From positions 1,054,001 to 1,118,000 of the forward strand of contig NZ_CP092968.1 in NCBI RefSeq assembly GCF_027571405.1: a stretch of DNA of 64,000 nucleotides, in the 5' to 3' direction. A program made the position numbers and the translations under genes. The notes below the pieces were generated by a model. The model did not search any database, had not been told where the DNA came from, and worked only from the letters and a program-made list of their open reading frames with translations. Below are positions 25,443 through 33,098 of this stretch, piece by piece. Origin of the DNA: Methylocystis parvus OBBP. Its GTDB lineage: Bacteria; Pseudomonadota; Alphaproteobacteria; Rhizobiales; Beijerinckiaceae. Each line of letters opens with the position of its first letter. The first letter of the stretch is position 1.

Positions 25443-26945
25443 TTAGTCGTGAATGAAGCCGATGCGGCCCTTGAAGTTCTGCATCATCTGCGGATTGCTG
25501 CGCGTCGAATAAATCCGGTTGACGCGGCCGAGCAGCCAGCCTTGCGGGTCGCTGGCGTCGGCGAGATTGTCGTCGGGCCTGGCGACTTCCTGCTGGGTGA
25601 GCGCGCGAGCGATGTAGGGCGTCACGACGACGAGCAGCTCGGTCTCATTGCGCAGATAGTCGCGGGAGCGGAAGAGCGCGCCGAGAATCGGCAGGTTCAG
25701 AAGGCCGGGAACGCCGGTGATCGCCTGCGCGGATTTCTGCGTGAGCAGACCCTCCGTCGCGATCGAACCGCCGGACGGCAGCTCGACGGTCGTTTCGTTC
25801 TTGCGGGTCTTGAAGCCCGGAACGGTCACGTTGGCGTAGGTGAAGCTGTTCTGAACGTCGACTTCGGTCACCTCCGTCGCGAGGCGCAGGGAGATACGGC
25901 CTTCCGAGAGGACGACCGGAATAAAGTTAAGAGATACGCCGTAGGGCTTGAACACGATGCCGGGCGTACAGACGGGCTGGAAGCCGCCGGTCGAGACCGT
26001 ACAGGCGCCGGATCCCGGCACGGCGATTTCGCCGCCGACCAGCATCTTCGCCTGTTCGCCGGAAATCGCGGTGACCGTGGGTTCGGCGAGAATGCGCGTC
26101 ACGCCATAGCGCTCGAACGCCTTCAAGGTCGCGCGCGTGTCGTTCGGCCCGTTGATGATCAACGCGGTGTTCGACACGATCGGGTTGACCGCGAAGGGGT
26201 TCTCGGAGATGAACTTGCCCCAGCCGCCGCTAAGGAGCGTGTCGCCGCCCGATTGGGCCGAGAAGCCGAGCTGCTTGATGACCTTGCGCTCGACCTCGGC
26301 GACGGTGACCTTCAGCATCACCTGCTCTTCGCCGCGGATCGTCATGGCGTTGATGACGTTGCCGTCCGCAGAGCCGCCGACGCCGCCGGGCACAGAGGTC
26401 GGCTGCGCGCTCGTCCCGCTGCCGCCGCTGCGCGCTGCGCGAGAGGCGAAGCCCTTCGCGATGTCCACGGCCCGCTGCGCTTCGCCGCCGGAGCCGACGT
26501 CGCCGGTCAGAATGATGATGTCGTTCACTGTCCGCGCGACGATATTTGATTTCGGCAGAGCCGCCTTCAACAGCGGCATCAATTCGCCGACGTCGCGGCC
26601 AATGCTGATTTCGAGATTGGCGACCTGCCTGCCGCTGGCGTCGAGGCCAATGATCGTCGTCTGCCCGGCTTCCTCGCCTATCACATAGATCTTGCGCGGC
26701 GTTCTGACGACGGCGTCCGCGATCTTGGGATTGCCGACAACGATTTCGGCCACGTCGCGCGGCAGATCGACGATCATGGATTTACCGACGCCCATCGAGA
26801 TGCGGCGCGCCAGCATCGCGCTTGAGTCCGCTTCGATGCCGCCGGGATAAGGGCCCTGCGCGAATGCCGGCGCGGGAGCGCTCGCCACCGTGACCGCGAC
26901 CGTCGCCACCGCGGCGCCGACCAGATTCTGCATCAAGCGGCTCAT
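25443..26945 (-). CDS. cpaC: Pilus secretin CpaC/RcpA
   Basis: 500 residues. A signal peptide (NLVGAAVATVAVTVASAPAPAFA), an N-terminal pilus/secretion domain (GKSMIVDLPRDVAEIVVGNP ... GQTTIIGLDASGRQVANLEI), a BON-like region, then the secretin domain. The latter includes VMLKVTVAEVERKVIKQLGF, ILAEPTVTAISGEQA and the terminal PGLLNLPILGALFRSRDY. It forms the outer-membrane channel for the Flp pilus. The ATG at 26945 is chosen for the GAGGAG site 8-9 bases upstream and the adjacent signal peptide; the open frame begins 20 codons earlier. Confidence 0.93.
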   Translation of the reverse strand: MSRLMQNLVGAAVATVAVTVASAPAPAFAQGPYPGGIEADSSAMLARRISMGVGKSMIVDLPRDVAEIVVGNPKIADAVVRTPRKIYVIGEEAGQTTIIGLDASGRQVANLEISIGRDVGELMPLLKAALPKSNIVARTVNDIIILTGDVGSGGEAQRAVDIAKGFASRAARSGGSGTSAQPTSVPGGVGGSADGNVINAMTIRGEEQVMLKVTVAEVERKVIKQLGFSAQSGGDTLLSGGWGKFISENPFAVNPIVSNTALIINGPNDTRATLKAFERYGVTRILAEPTVTAISGEQAKMLVGGEIAVPGSGACTVSTGGFQPVCTPGIVFKPYGVSLNFIPVVLSEGRISLRLATEVTEVDVQNSFTYANVTVPGFKTRKNETTVELPSGGSIATEGLLTQKSAQAITGVPGLLNLPILGALFRSRDYLRNETELLVVVTPYIARALTQQEVARPDDNLADASDPQGWLLGRVNRIYSTRSNPQMMQNFKGRIGFIHD

Positions 26946-27001
26946 ATGCGGCGCTCCTCGCAAATTAGTGGTTTCGGAATTTGAGGACGTCATCGAGGCG
27001 C

Positions 27002-27802
27002 TCACTTCATTCGCATGTTGGCGGAGACGCCGTGCCGCACGACGGTCAGCGTATCGTCTTCATCGGAACCGGTCGGCGCCTCGGCGGACGCGTCCTTTAC
27101 GATCGCGTCGGTGATCGGGCGCAGCGAAAGAACAAGCTGGCCGGTGCGCTGGGCGAGCACGACGAGTTCGGCCTGGCGCGGGTCGAGTTCGAGCGTCGCC
27201 GTCGACCCCGTGACCACGGGCTCGGCGCCTTTCTTTTCGACCGTCTGGCCCATGGCCAGCACGCGCACATTCGCAAGCACAACCTCGGAATTATAGACCT
27301 CGTGGCCGAGATCCTTCGACGCTTCAGGGTCGCGATACGTCCGGATCACGTCGACGCGGTCGTTGGGCAGGATGAAGCCGCCCGCCGTATTGTTCAGCGT
27401 CACATCGACCGCGATGGCGCGCTTGCCGGGCGACAACATCGTCGACATGAGGCCGGCGGTGACGCCCTTGATCAGGCGGTCCTTGTGGATCGGCTCGCCG
27501 CTCGAGATGGGGATGCGCACGTAGGAAGATTTGAGGTCTTCCTTGGCGTTCGGGTTTTCGGTCTTGGAGAGCGCGCCGACGGGAACGGCGTTCTTCGGCC
27601 AATCCACCCAATTGGCGTCGGCGTCGGCGATTTCCGTGCCGTAAGGCAGATCGCGCGTCGCAACCAGCACTTGATCGACATTCGCGGGCGTCGGCGCAAC
27701 GATCTGAACTGGCGGCGGCGGGCTCGAGCCGTTCATCATCATGAACGCGGCGCCGCCTGCGGCGACTGCGACTGCGAGAACTGCGATTTGTGCCTTGTTC
27801 AT
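27002..27802 (-). CDS. cpaB: Flp pilus assembly protein CpaB/RcpC
   Basis: 266 residues. A single N-terminal membrane anchor (AQIAVLAVAVAAGGAAFMMM), then an SAF/AFP-like domain with VLVATRDLPYGTEIADADANWVDWP and KRAIAVDVTLNNTAGGFILPNDRVDVI, the RcpC signature. It is thought to act in the periplasm with the secretin. The ATG at 27802 is preferred to the open frame at 27844. A CtrA-like box lies about 60 bases upstream (27860-27875). Confidence 0.9.
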   Translation of the reverse strand: MNKAQIAVLAVAVAAGGAAFMMMNGSSPPPPVQIVAPTPANVDQVLVATRDLPYGTEIADADANWVDWPKNAVPVGALSKTENPNAKEDLKSSYVRIPISSGEPIHKDRLIKGVTAGLMSTMLSPGKRAIAVDVTLNNTAGGFILPNDRVDVIRTYRDPEASKDLGHEVYNSEVVLANVRVLAMGQTVEKKGAEPVVTGSTATLELDPRQAELVVLAQRTGQLVLSLRPITDAIVKDASAEAPTGSDEDDTLTVVRHGVSANMRMK

Positions 27803-27859
27803 CGTGCGGTATCCAACGCCTCGCCAAATCGAGGTTGGACACAATTCAAGCGGATAAAC

Positions 27860-27875
27860 GTCAAATTAGGGTTAA
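27860..27875 (-). promoter_or_regulatory. CtrA-like box upstream of cpaB
   Basis: On the minus strand the sequence reads TTAACCCTAATTTGAC. It fits TTAA-N7-TTAAC with one mismatch and sits about 58 bases before cpaB. CtrA controls pilus genes in Caulobacter, so the position is sensible. A single near-match is weak evidence. Confidence 0.35.
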
Positions 27876-28065
27876 TCAGATCTTACAAGTCGTAGATATT
27901 CAGTAGGCTCGAAATTGCACAGTAAAGCTCTGAAACTACGGGGAATCGCCACGCCTCAGCCGCGCTTCGGCGAATTAATCCGCCAGGCGCCGTCTTTAAG
28001 AAATTTGTGCTGAAAGCGGCTTTGGGCGATCCGTGATTCCGCGCCGGCGAAGGAAGGCGGAACCG

Positions 28066-28581
28066 TCAAACCCCGGAGAGTCTGAACCAGAGCAGCGACT
28101 GGGGGTAGATCAGGAGGCCGCCGACCGCGAGCGCGATCCCATACGGAACGCCATTTGTCTTTTCCGCGAGCCTCGCGATGAAATCGAACGAAAGCAGACG
28201 CGAAGGCAGATCGTTCCAGCGCATCATCATAATGACGACGGTAAGAACGCCCCCGGCCAGCGACGCCACGAGACCGTAATCCAGCAGATTCTCCCAACCC
28301 AGCCAAAGCGCTGTCGCGGAAGCGAGCTTGGCGTCGCCGCCGCCGACCCATCCGAACTGGAACATCGCGAAAGTCAACGCCAGCACGGCGAGCCCGCAGG
28401 AGACATGCATCACCAGCGTGTCCCAAGGCAAAGGCAGATAGGCCGCGAGTGAAAAATAGACGAAAATCAGGATGTATGACACCCTGTTCGGGATCGTCAT
28501 CGTGAAGAGGTCCGAGAAGGCGGCGAAGAACATCAATGTCGGAAAGACGATGAACGCCATGGCCTCGATCATGGGAACCAT
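28066..28581 (-). CDS. cpaA: Prepilin peptidase CpaA (type IV leader peptidase family)
   Basis: 171 residues, about six membrane helices. The two catalytic aspartates of the aspartic prepilin peptidases are visible: one in FFAAFSDLFTMTIPNRVS and one in the GxGD-type motif FGWVGGGDAKLASA. It cleaves the Flp prepilin after Gly. It is the short TadV/CpaA form without the N-methylation domain. The gene lies between flp and cpaB, in the usual order. Upstream is a hairpin that may reduce read-through from flp. Confidence 0.93.
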   Translation of the reverse strand: MVPMIEAMAFIVFPTLMFFAAFSDLFTMTIPNRVSYILIFVYFSLAAYLPLPWDTLVMHVSCGLAVLALTFAMFQFGWVGGGDAKLASATALWLGWENLLDYGLVASLAGGVLTVVIMMMRWNDLPSRLLSFDFIARLAEKTNGVPYGIALAVGGLLIYPQSLLWFRLSGV

Positions 28582-28639
28582 CCCGGTTGACGCCGTCCGC
28601 GCCTGGGGGGCGCGAATTCGGGAGCGTAAAATCCAATCA

Positions 28640-28654
28640 TTAACCGGCCGTCAA
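28640..28654 (-). promoter_or_regulatory. CtrA-like box upstream of cpaA
   Basis: The minus strand reads TTGACGGCCGGTTAA, matching TTAA-N7-TTAA with one mismatch, 59 bases before cpaA. Together with the similar site before cpaB it hints at cell-cycle control of pilus genes. Confidence 0.3.
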
Positions 28655-28687
28655 GCGGGGCCGGGCGCCTCGGCGTCATCAAACAAT

Positions 28688-28713
28688 CAGCGGCCCCGTC
28701 TCCGGGGCCGCTG
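28688..28713 (-). terminator. Hairpin between flp and cpaA
   Basis: CAGCGGCCCCG and CGGGGCCGCTG form an 11-bp stem with a four-base loop, followed on the minus strand by ATTGTTTGATG. It lies 26 bases after the pilin stop. It may partly terminate or stabilise the abundant pilin message so that flp exceeds the assembly genes. Confidence 0.6.
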
Positions 28714-28739
28714 ATGCGTTTCCGACGCGATCAAATCAA

Positions 28740-28910
28740 TCACTGAGTGGTGAGGTTGCTCGAAACCGCACTGAAGGTGGCCGACAGGCTGGTGCCGAGG
28801 ATCCGGACGCCGGCGATGATGGCGACGCCGATGAGCGAAGCGATCAAGCCATATTCGATTGCAGTGGCGCCCGATTCGTCCTTCATGAAACGCGCGAAGA
28901 TCTTATTCAT
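28740..28910 (-). CDS. flp: Flp/Fap-type pilin
   Basis: 56 residues. A short basic leader MNKIFARFMKDESG is followed by the Flp signature ATAIEYGLIASLIGVAIIAG and a short C-terminal tail ending NLTTQ. CpaA should cleave after Gly14. The Glu-Tyr pair in TAIEYGLI is diagnostic. The ATG at 28910 has GGAGCAG upstream; the frame continues to 29171 only by chance. First gene of the pilus operon and the structural subunit of the fibre. Confidence 0.95.
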   Translation of the reverse strand: MNKIFARFMKDESGATAIEYGLIASLIGVAIIAGVRILGTSLSATFSAVSSNLTTQ

Positions 28911-29367
28911 AGTTCTGCTCCGAACTGAGGTTTTACCATTCGTCGGGCCCGGCTCCAAGTTGGGGCCCGTTCGAATGATCGAAAGGTAGCGATCGAATCT
29001 TTCAAGTTCGTTGATCACGCCGGCGACAAATCGCTCGATTCTTCCGCGCGATGATTCGTTTCCGCACAAACTCAACCCTCGATAGATGACCGCAAAGGGT
29101 TCTTCTTCTCCCGCCGTCGCTCGTGAGAAATCGAATTCGCCTTTGAACGCCGATATTTCCGGCACACTCAACCCGCGTTGGCTGAAATTTGAATCAAATA
29201 TCTTTTATCAATCGTTCACCATTAGCTGCTTTATTCCGCTCAAGCGTCGCTGCGAGACTTTCCACATGATTCTCAAGTCTGGCGGCGAAAGCGACCACGC
29301 TGCCATCTCGCGAGCGGACGCGGACTGCCCGACCCCGTCGCGAGTTGGCGCCAAAAGACAGCGCTTC
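28911..29367. other. Divergent control region between flp and the CpaC N-domain-like gene
   Basis: 457 bases with promoters presumably firing both ways. Composition is mixed, with an A/T-richer part at 29185-29240. Plus- and minus-strand ORFs run into it from both sides but lack start signals. I found no full CtrA box here, although flp would be an expected target. Confidence 0.4.
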
Positions 29368-29856
29368 ATGGTGAGCCGCATGACCTTTGTTACGACTCTC
29401 TTCCGCGGGGCCCTGCTTCTGGCCTTTGGCGTCGCCGGCCTGCAAGCCACCGTCCGCGAAGCGTCGGCGAATGAGCGCGCCATTCGCGTGGATATCGATT
29501 ATGCCCGCATCGTGAAGATCCCGCAGGGGGCCTCGACCCTCGTGATCGGCAATCCGCTGATCGCCGACGTCACCATGCTGAAAAACAGCCAATTGATGGT
29601 GATCACCGGGAAGAGCTTCGGCACGACCAACCTCATTGTGCTCGATAAATCCGGCGCACAGGTCGGCGAATCGACGGTCACCGTCGTCCCCGTTCTGGAC
29701 AAGGTGGTGGTTCAGCGCGGCATGCACCGCGAATCCCTGTCCTGCGCGCCGAACTGCGCCAAGACCGTCGATCTCGCCGACGACGTCGCTTATATGAACA
29801 GCGTGATCGAGGCGGTGAAGTCGCACGACAGCGCGGCCACCTCTTCGCGTCGCTAA
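29368..29856 (+). CDS. CpaC N-terminal-domain-like exported protein (pilus-associated)
   Basis: About 162 residues: a leader (LFRGALLLAFGVAGLQATVREASA) and one T2SS/T3SS pilus N domain (DYARIVKIPQGASTLVIGNPLIADVTML ...). Its GTTNLIVLDKSGAQVGESTV closely mirrors the CpaC segment GQTTIIGLDASGRQ. So it is a stand-alone copy of the secretin's N domain, with two cysteines near the C-terminus (SCAPNCAK). It probably sits in the periplasm and supports the pilus secretin (inference). ATG 29368 or 29380 are both possible; neither has a strong ribosome-binding site. Confidence 0.75.
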   Translation: MVSRMTFVTTLFRGALLLAFGVAGLQATVREASANERAIRVDIDYARIVKIPQGASTLVIGNPLIADVTMLKNSQLMVITGKSFGTTNLIVLDKSGAQVGESTVTVVPVLDKVVVQRGMHRESLSCAPNCAKTVDLADDVAYMNSVIEAVKSHDSAATSSRR

Positions 29857-30014
29857 AGGTCTCTCGATTGCGGTAACCAAGAGTCGCGATGCCACTCAGC
29901 AGCGCAGCGGTGTCGGATAGATTGGTAACGCCCCGGCAACCCTTTGGCGTCAGTTTATCGCTGAAATGCGAGGGCGGAGCCTTTTGCTCCGTCCTGAGCG
30001 CTTCAGGTGTGAAC

Positions 30015-30644
30015 ATGACAGCCGCCAATCGTTTCATCAAACGGCCTTCGCTGCTTGCGACGAAACGCCCCCGGAGAGGTTTTCTTTCCGACGCAAGGGG
30101 AACGACGGCGATCGAGTTCGCAATGATTGCAGTGCCGTTTCTCGGTCTCATCGGCGCGATTTTCGAAACCGGCACGGTCTATTTCCGCACGGCGCAACTT
30201 CAGATGGCGACCGAGACCGCGAGCCGCGCCGTGCTGACTCACAGCACCACCGCCGGTCTGACCTACAAGCAGTTCGTCAACAACAATGTCTGCACATGGC
30301 AGTCGTCCGGCACGGTGAAGCAAGGCACGTTGTCGACCATTTTCGACTGCTCGAAGATTCTCGTGGCGATCGACAGTCCGGCGACCTGGTCGGCGGCGAC
30401 CACCGATAGCGGCTTTTACACCAACCCGCCCAACCAGACCCAAGCGATCTCGATGCCCGCGCCTGGCCAGATCGCCATCGTGCGGATCGTCTATCCGATG
30501 AACGTTATTTCGGGCCTGCTGGGCGGCAGCGCCCTCAAGGGCCAGACCTTCAGCCAGACGCGCAACGGCCAAACGAAATATAACGGCGCATGGAGCTATA
30601 TGCTCATGGGCATTGCCGCCTTCCGCGTGGAGCCAGGAAATTGA
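30015..30644 (+). CDS. tadE: TadE-like pseudopilin/pilus assembly protein
   Basis: 209 residues. The N-terminal signal contains RGFLSDARGTTAIEFAMIAVPFLGLIGAIF. The G|TTAIEFAMI motif is the TadE-type prepilin-like cleavage site with the conserved Glu. The C-terminal domain is extracytoplasmic and ends AYSYMLMGIAAFRVEPGN-like. The stop overlaps the TTG start of the next gene. The frame is open from 29889, but the ATG at 30015 immediately precedes the basic leader. Confidence 0.82.
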   Translation: MTAANRFIKRPSLLATKRPRRGFLSDARGTTAIEFAMIAVPFLGLIGAIFETGTVYFRTAQLQMATETASRAVLTHSTTAGLTYKQFVNNNVCTWQSSGTVKQGTLSTIFDCSKILVAIDSPATWSAATTDSGFYTNPPNQTQAISMPAPGQIAIVRIVYPMNVISGLLGGSALKGQTFSQTRNGQTKYNGAWSYMLMGIAAFRVEPGN

Positions 30645-31369
30645 TCAAGCGACGCCGGCTGCGCCTCAAGCGACTGCTCCGGAACGAATCCGGCATCGCC
30701 GCGGTCGAATTCGGGCTGATCCTGCCGCTCATGCTGGTGATCTATATGGGTCTCGTCGAGCTCTCGCGCGGCATGCGCACGGCGCAGCGGCTCGATCTCG
30801 TTGCGCATACGCTCGCGGATTTGACCGCGCAGAAGCTCGATTGTCCCAATCCCGCCGCCGGCACCTCGGCGACGAAGTGCGCGAAGGGACAGGCCGGTCT
30901 CAGCGAGGCGGATATCAGCTCCATTTTCTCCGCAGCCAATACGCTCATGGGGCTGCCCGCGACCTCTACAGCCTTGAAGATGGCGATCTCGGAGATCAAC
31001 ATCACCTCCCCTTCGGCCAACACATGGCAGGCGAAGACGAGCTGGACCGTCACCCGCAACGGCGCGACGGCGCGTCGCTGCGACCCGGCGCTCGTTCCGT
31101 CGAACGCCGCCCCCGTTTCGGCGACGACGATTCCGTCCAGCTATGTGCAGCAGGCTGCCAATGGCGTCAATCCGACGGTGGGCCCGATCATTGTCGCCGA
31201 CGTCATCTACAATTATTCGCCCGGCGTGCACTTCGAACTTTTCAAATGGAATTCGCCGCCAACCTGGTCGATGCAGCGCACGAGCTATGCGCCGGTGCGC
31301 AACACTTACGTCCCGAGCCATATCCAATATTACATGACCTCGGGCACGAACTGCAATTCGACGCCCTAA
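30641..31369 (+). CDS. TadE/TadF-like pseudopilin
   Basis: 242 residues. The N-terminus IKRRRLRLKRLLRNESG is followed by IAAVEFGLILPLMLVIYMGL, the pseudopilin helix with the conserved Glu five residues after the Gly. The rest is an extracytoplasmic domain with a Cys pair (KLDCPNP, TKCAKG) and later cysteines. The TTG at 30641 overlaps the upstream stop by four bases (TTGA) with AGGAAA just before. This start removes an unlikely extension beginning at 30590. It is probably the second minor pseudopilin (TadF-type). Confidence 0.8.
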   Translation: MIKRRRLRLKRLLRNESGIAAVEFGLILPLMLVIYMGLVELSRGMRTAQRLDLVAHTLADLTAQKLDCPNPAAGTSATKCAKGQAGLSEADISSIFSAANTLMGLPATSTALKMAISEINITSPSANTWQAKTSWTVTRNGATARRCDPALVPSNAAPVSATTIPSSYVQQAANGVNPTVGPIIVADVIYNYSPGVHFELFKWNSPPTWSMQRTSYAPVRNTYVPSHIQYYMTSGTNCNSTP

Positions 31370-31388
31370 GCGGAAACGCCTGATTTGC

Positions 31389-31420
31389 AAAACGCCGGCG
31401 CAGAAGCGCCGGCGTTTTTG
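31389..31420. terminator. Strong bidirectional terminator
   Basis: AAAACGCCGGCG-CAGAAG-CGCCGGCGTTTTT forms a 12-bp stem flanked by A and T runs, so it can work on both strands. It lies between the convergent pseudopilin and phosphomutase genes. Confidence 0.9.
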
Positions 31421-31422
31421 AT

Positions 31423-32922
31423 TCAGATCGTCTGATTATAGGCGCCGACTTCGGGGTTCTCTCTCAATATCCCATCGATGGCGGCGAACATTTCACGCAG
31501 CCGCGCCTCGGAAACGGGGCTTTCGACGACGACCACCAGCTCAGGCTTGTTGGACGAGGCGCGCACCAGTCCCCAGGTTCCGTCCTCGACGGTCACGCGC
31601 ACGCCGTTGACGGTCACGACGTCGCGGATCGGCTGGCCGAGCAGTCGTTCGCCGCGCGCTTTCATGCCCTCGATGCGCGCCGTGACCTTCTTGACCACCT
31701 CATATTTCTTCTCGTCGTCGCAATGCGGCGACATGGTCGGCGACCCCCAGGTCTTGGGCAGATCGTCATAGAGGTCGGACATGCTCTTTCGCGGATTGCG
31801 GTCGAGCATCTCCAGAATATGCACCGCCGTCAGCAGGCCGTCGTCATAGCCGCGCCCGATCGGCGCGTTGAAGAAGAAATGGCCGGACTTTTCGAAGCCC
31901 GCAAGCGCGCTGAGATCATTGACGCGCCGCTTGATGTAGGAATGGCCGGTCTTCCAATATTCCGTATGCACGCCGCGCGAGACGAGTTCGGGATCGGTGG
32001 CGAAGAGGCCGGTGGACTTCACGTCCACGACGAATTTCGCGCCCGGATAAACTTTGGAGAGATCGCGCGCCAGCATGACGCCGATCTTGTCGGCGAAAAT
32101 CTCCTCGCCATGATTGTCCACGACGCCGCAGCGGTCGCCGTCGCCGTCGAAGCCGAGCCCGACATCCGCGCCCGTCTCGCGCACCTTATGCGCGATGGCG
32201 TGCAGCATCTCCAGATCTTCGGGGTTGGGATTGTAGCGCGGAAAATTGTAATCGGGCGCGACGTCGAGCGGGATCACCTCGCAACCGAGCCGCTCCAGCA
32301 TCTGCGGCGCGAAGGCGCCGGCGGTGCCGTTGCCGCAGGCGGCGACGACCTTCATCTTGCGCGCAAAGCTCGGTCGGCGGGTCAGATCGTCGAGGTAGCG
32401 CGCGCCAAAATCCTTGACGAAGCGATAGGAGCCGCCGCCAGCTTCGCGAAATTTTCCGGAGAGGACGATCTGCTTCAGGCGCGTCATCTCGTCGGGCCCG
32501 AAAGTGACGGGCCGTTGCGCGCCCATCTTCACGCCCGTCCAGCCATTGTCATTATGCGAGGCGGTGACCATGGCGACCGCCGGCGCGTCGAGCTCGAACT
32601 GCGCGAAATAAGCCATGGGCGACAGCGCCAGGCCGATGTCGCGCACGCGCACGCCGGAGGCCATGAGCCCGGCGATCAGCGCGAGCTTGATGGAGGCGGA
32701 ATAGGAGCGGTAGTCGTGGCCGGTGACGATGTCGGGCGCGACGCCCATTTCGTGGATCAGCGTGCCGAGCCCCATGCCCAGCGCCTGCACCCCCATCAGG
32801 TTGAGTTCGGGCCCGAACAGCCAGCGCGCGTCATATTCGCGGAAGCCCGTAGGCTTCACGAGCGGCGTCTGCTCATATTCGAATGTGTTGGGCGTGAGGC
32901 TGGAAACGGGCGTGGGAAGCAT
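31423..32922 (-). CDS. Phosphomannomutase/phosphoglucomutase
   Basis: 499 residues, alpha-D-phosphohexomutase family. It interconverts hexose-1- and hexose-6-phosphates for polysaccharide and lipopolysaccharide precursors. The active-site loop VTASHNDNGWTG has the phosphoserine at S122, the metal loop is GFDGDGDRCG, and the sugar-specificity loop is FEKSGHFFF. A C-terminal phosphate-binding loop (VRASSNKPELVVVVES) completes the four domains. It is related to AlgC/ManB; which sugar is preferred cannot be told. Confidence 0.92.
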   Translation of the reverse strand: MLPTPVSSLTPNTFEYEQTPLVKPTGFREYDARWLFGPELNLMGVQALGMGLGTLIHEMGVAPDIVTGHDYRSYSASIKLALIAGLMASGVRVRDIGLALSPMAYFAQFELDAPAVAMVTASHNDNGWTGVKMGAQRPVTFGPDEMTRLKQIVLSGKFREAGGGSYRFVKDFGARYLDDLTRRPSFARKMKVVAACGNGTAGAFAPQMLERLGCEVIPLDVAPDYNFPRYNPNPEDLEMLHAIAHKVRETGADVGLGFDGDGDRCGVVDNHGEEIFADKIGVMLARDLSKVYPGAKFVVDVKSTGLFATDPELVSRGVHTEYWKTGHSYIKRRVNDLSALAGFEKSGHFFFNAPIGRGYDDGLLTAVHILEMLDRNPRKSMSDLYDDLPKTWGSPTMSPHCDDEKKYEVVKKVTARIEGMKARGERLLGQPIRDVVTVNGVRVTVEDGTWGLVRASSNKPELVVVVESPVSEARLREMFAAIDGILRENPEVGAYNQTI

Positions 32923-33098
32923 GGCGGTCCTTGCGGCGATTTCTCGGCGCCCCGTTTACACCTTCCGGGAGAGAGAGCCAAATTTCCTCCCGCGCCCCCG
33001 CCGCGCCGCCGCGACCGAGGCTTGCGCCTTGCAGCCAACCCAGCTCGGTCGTAAACTCTATCTCGATATAGAGAATATCTTTTTTGGATCGGACGGAT

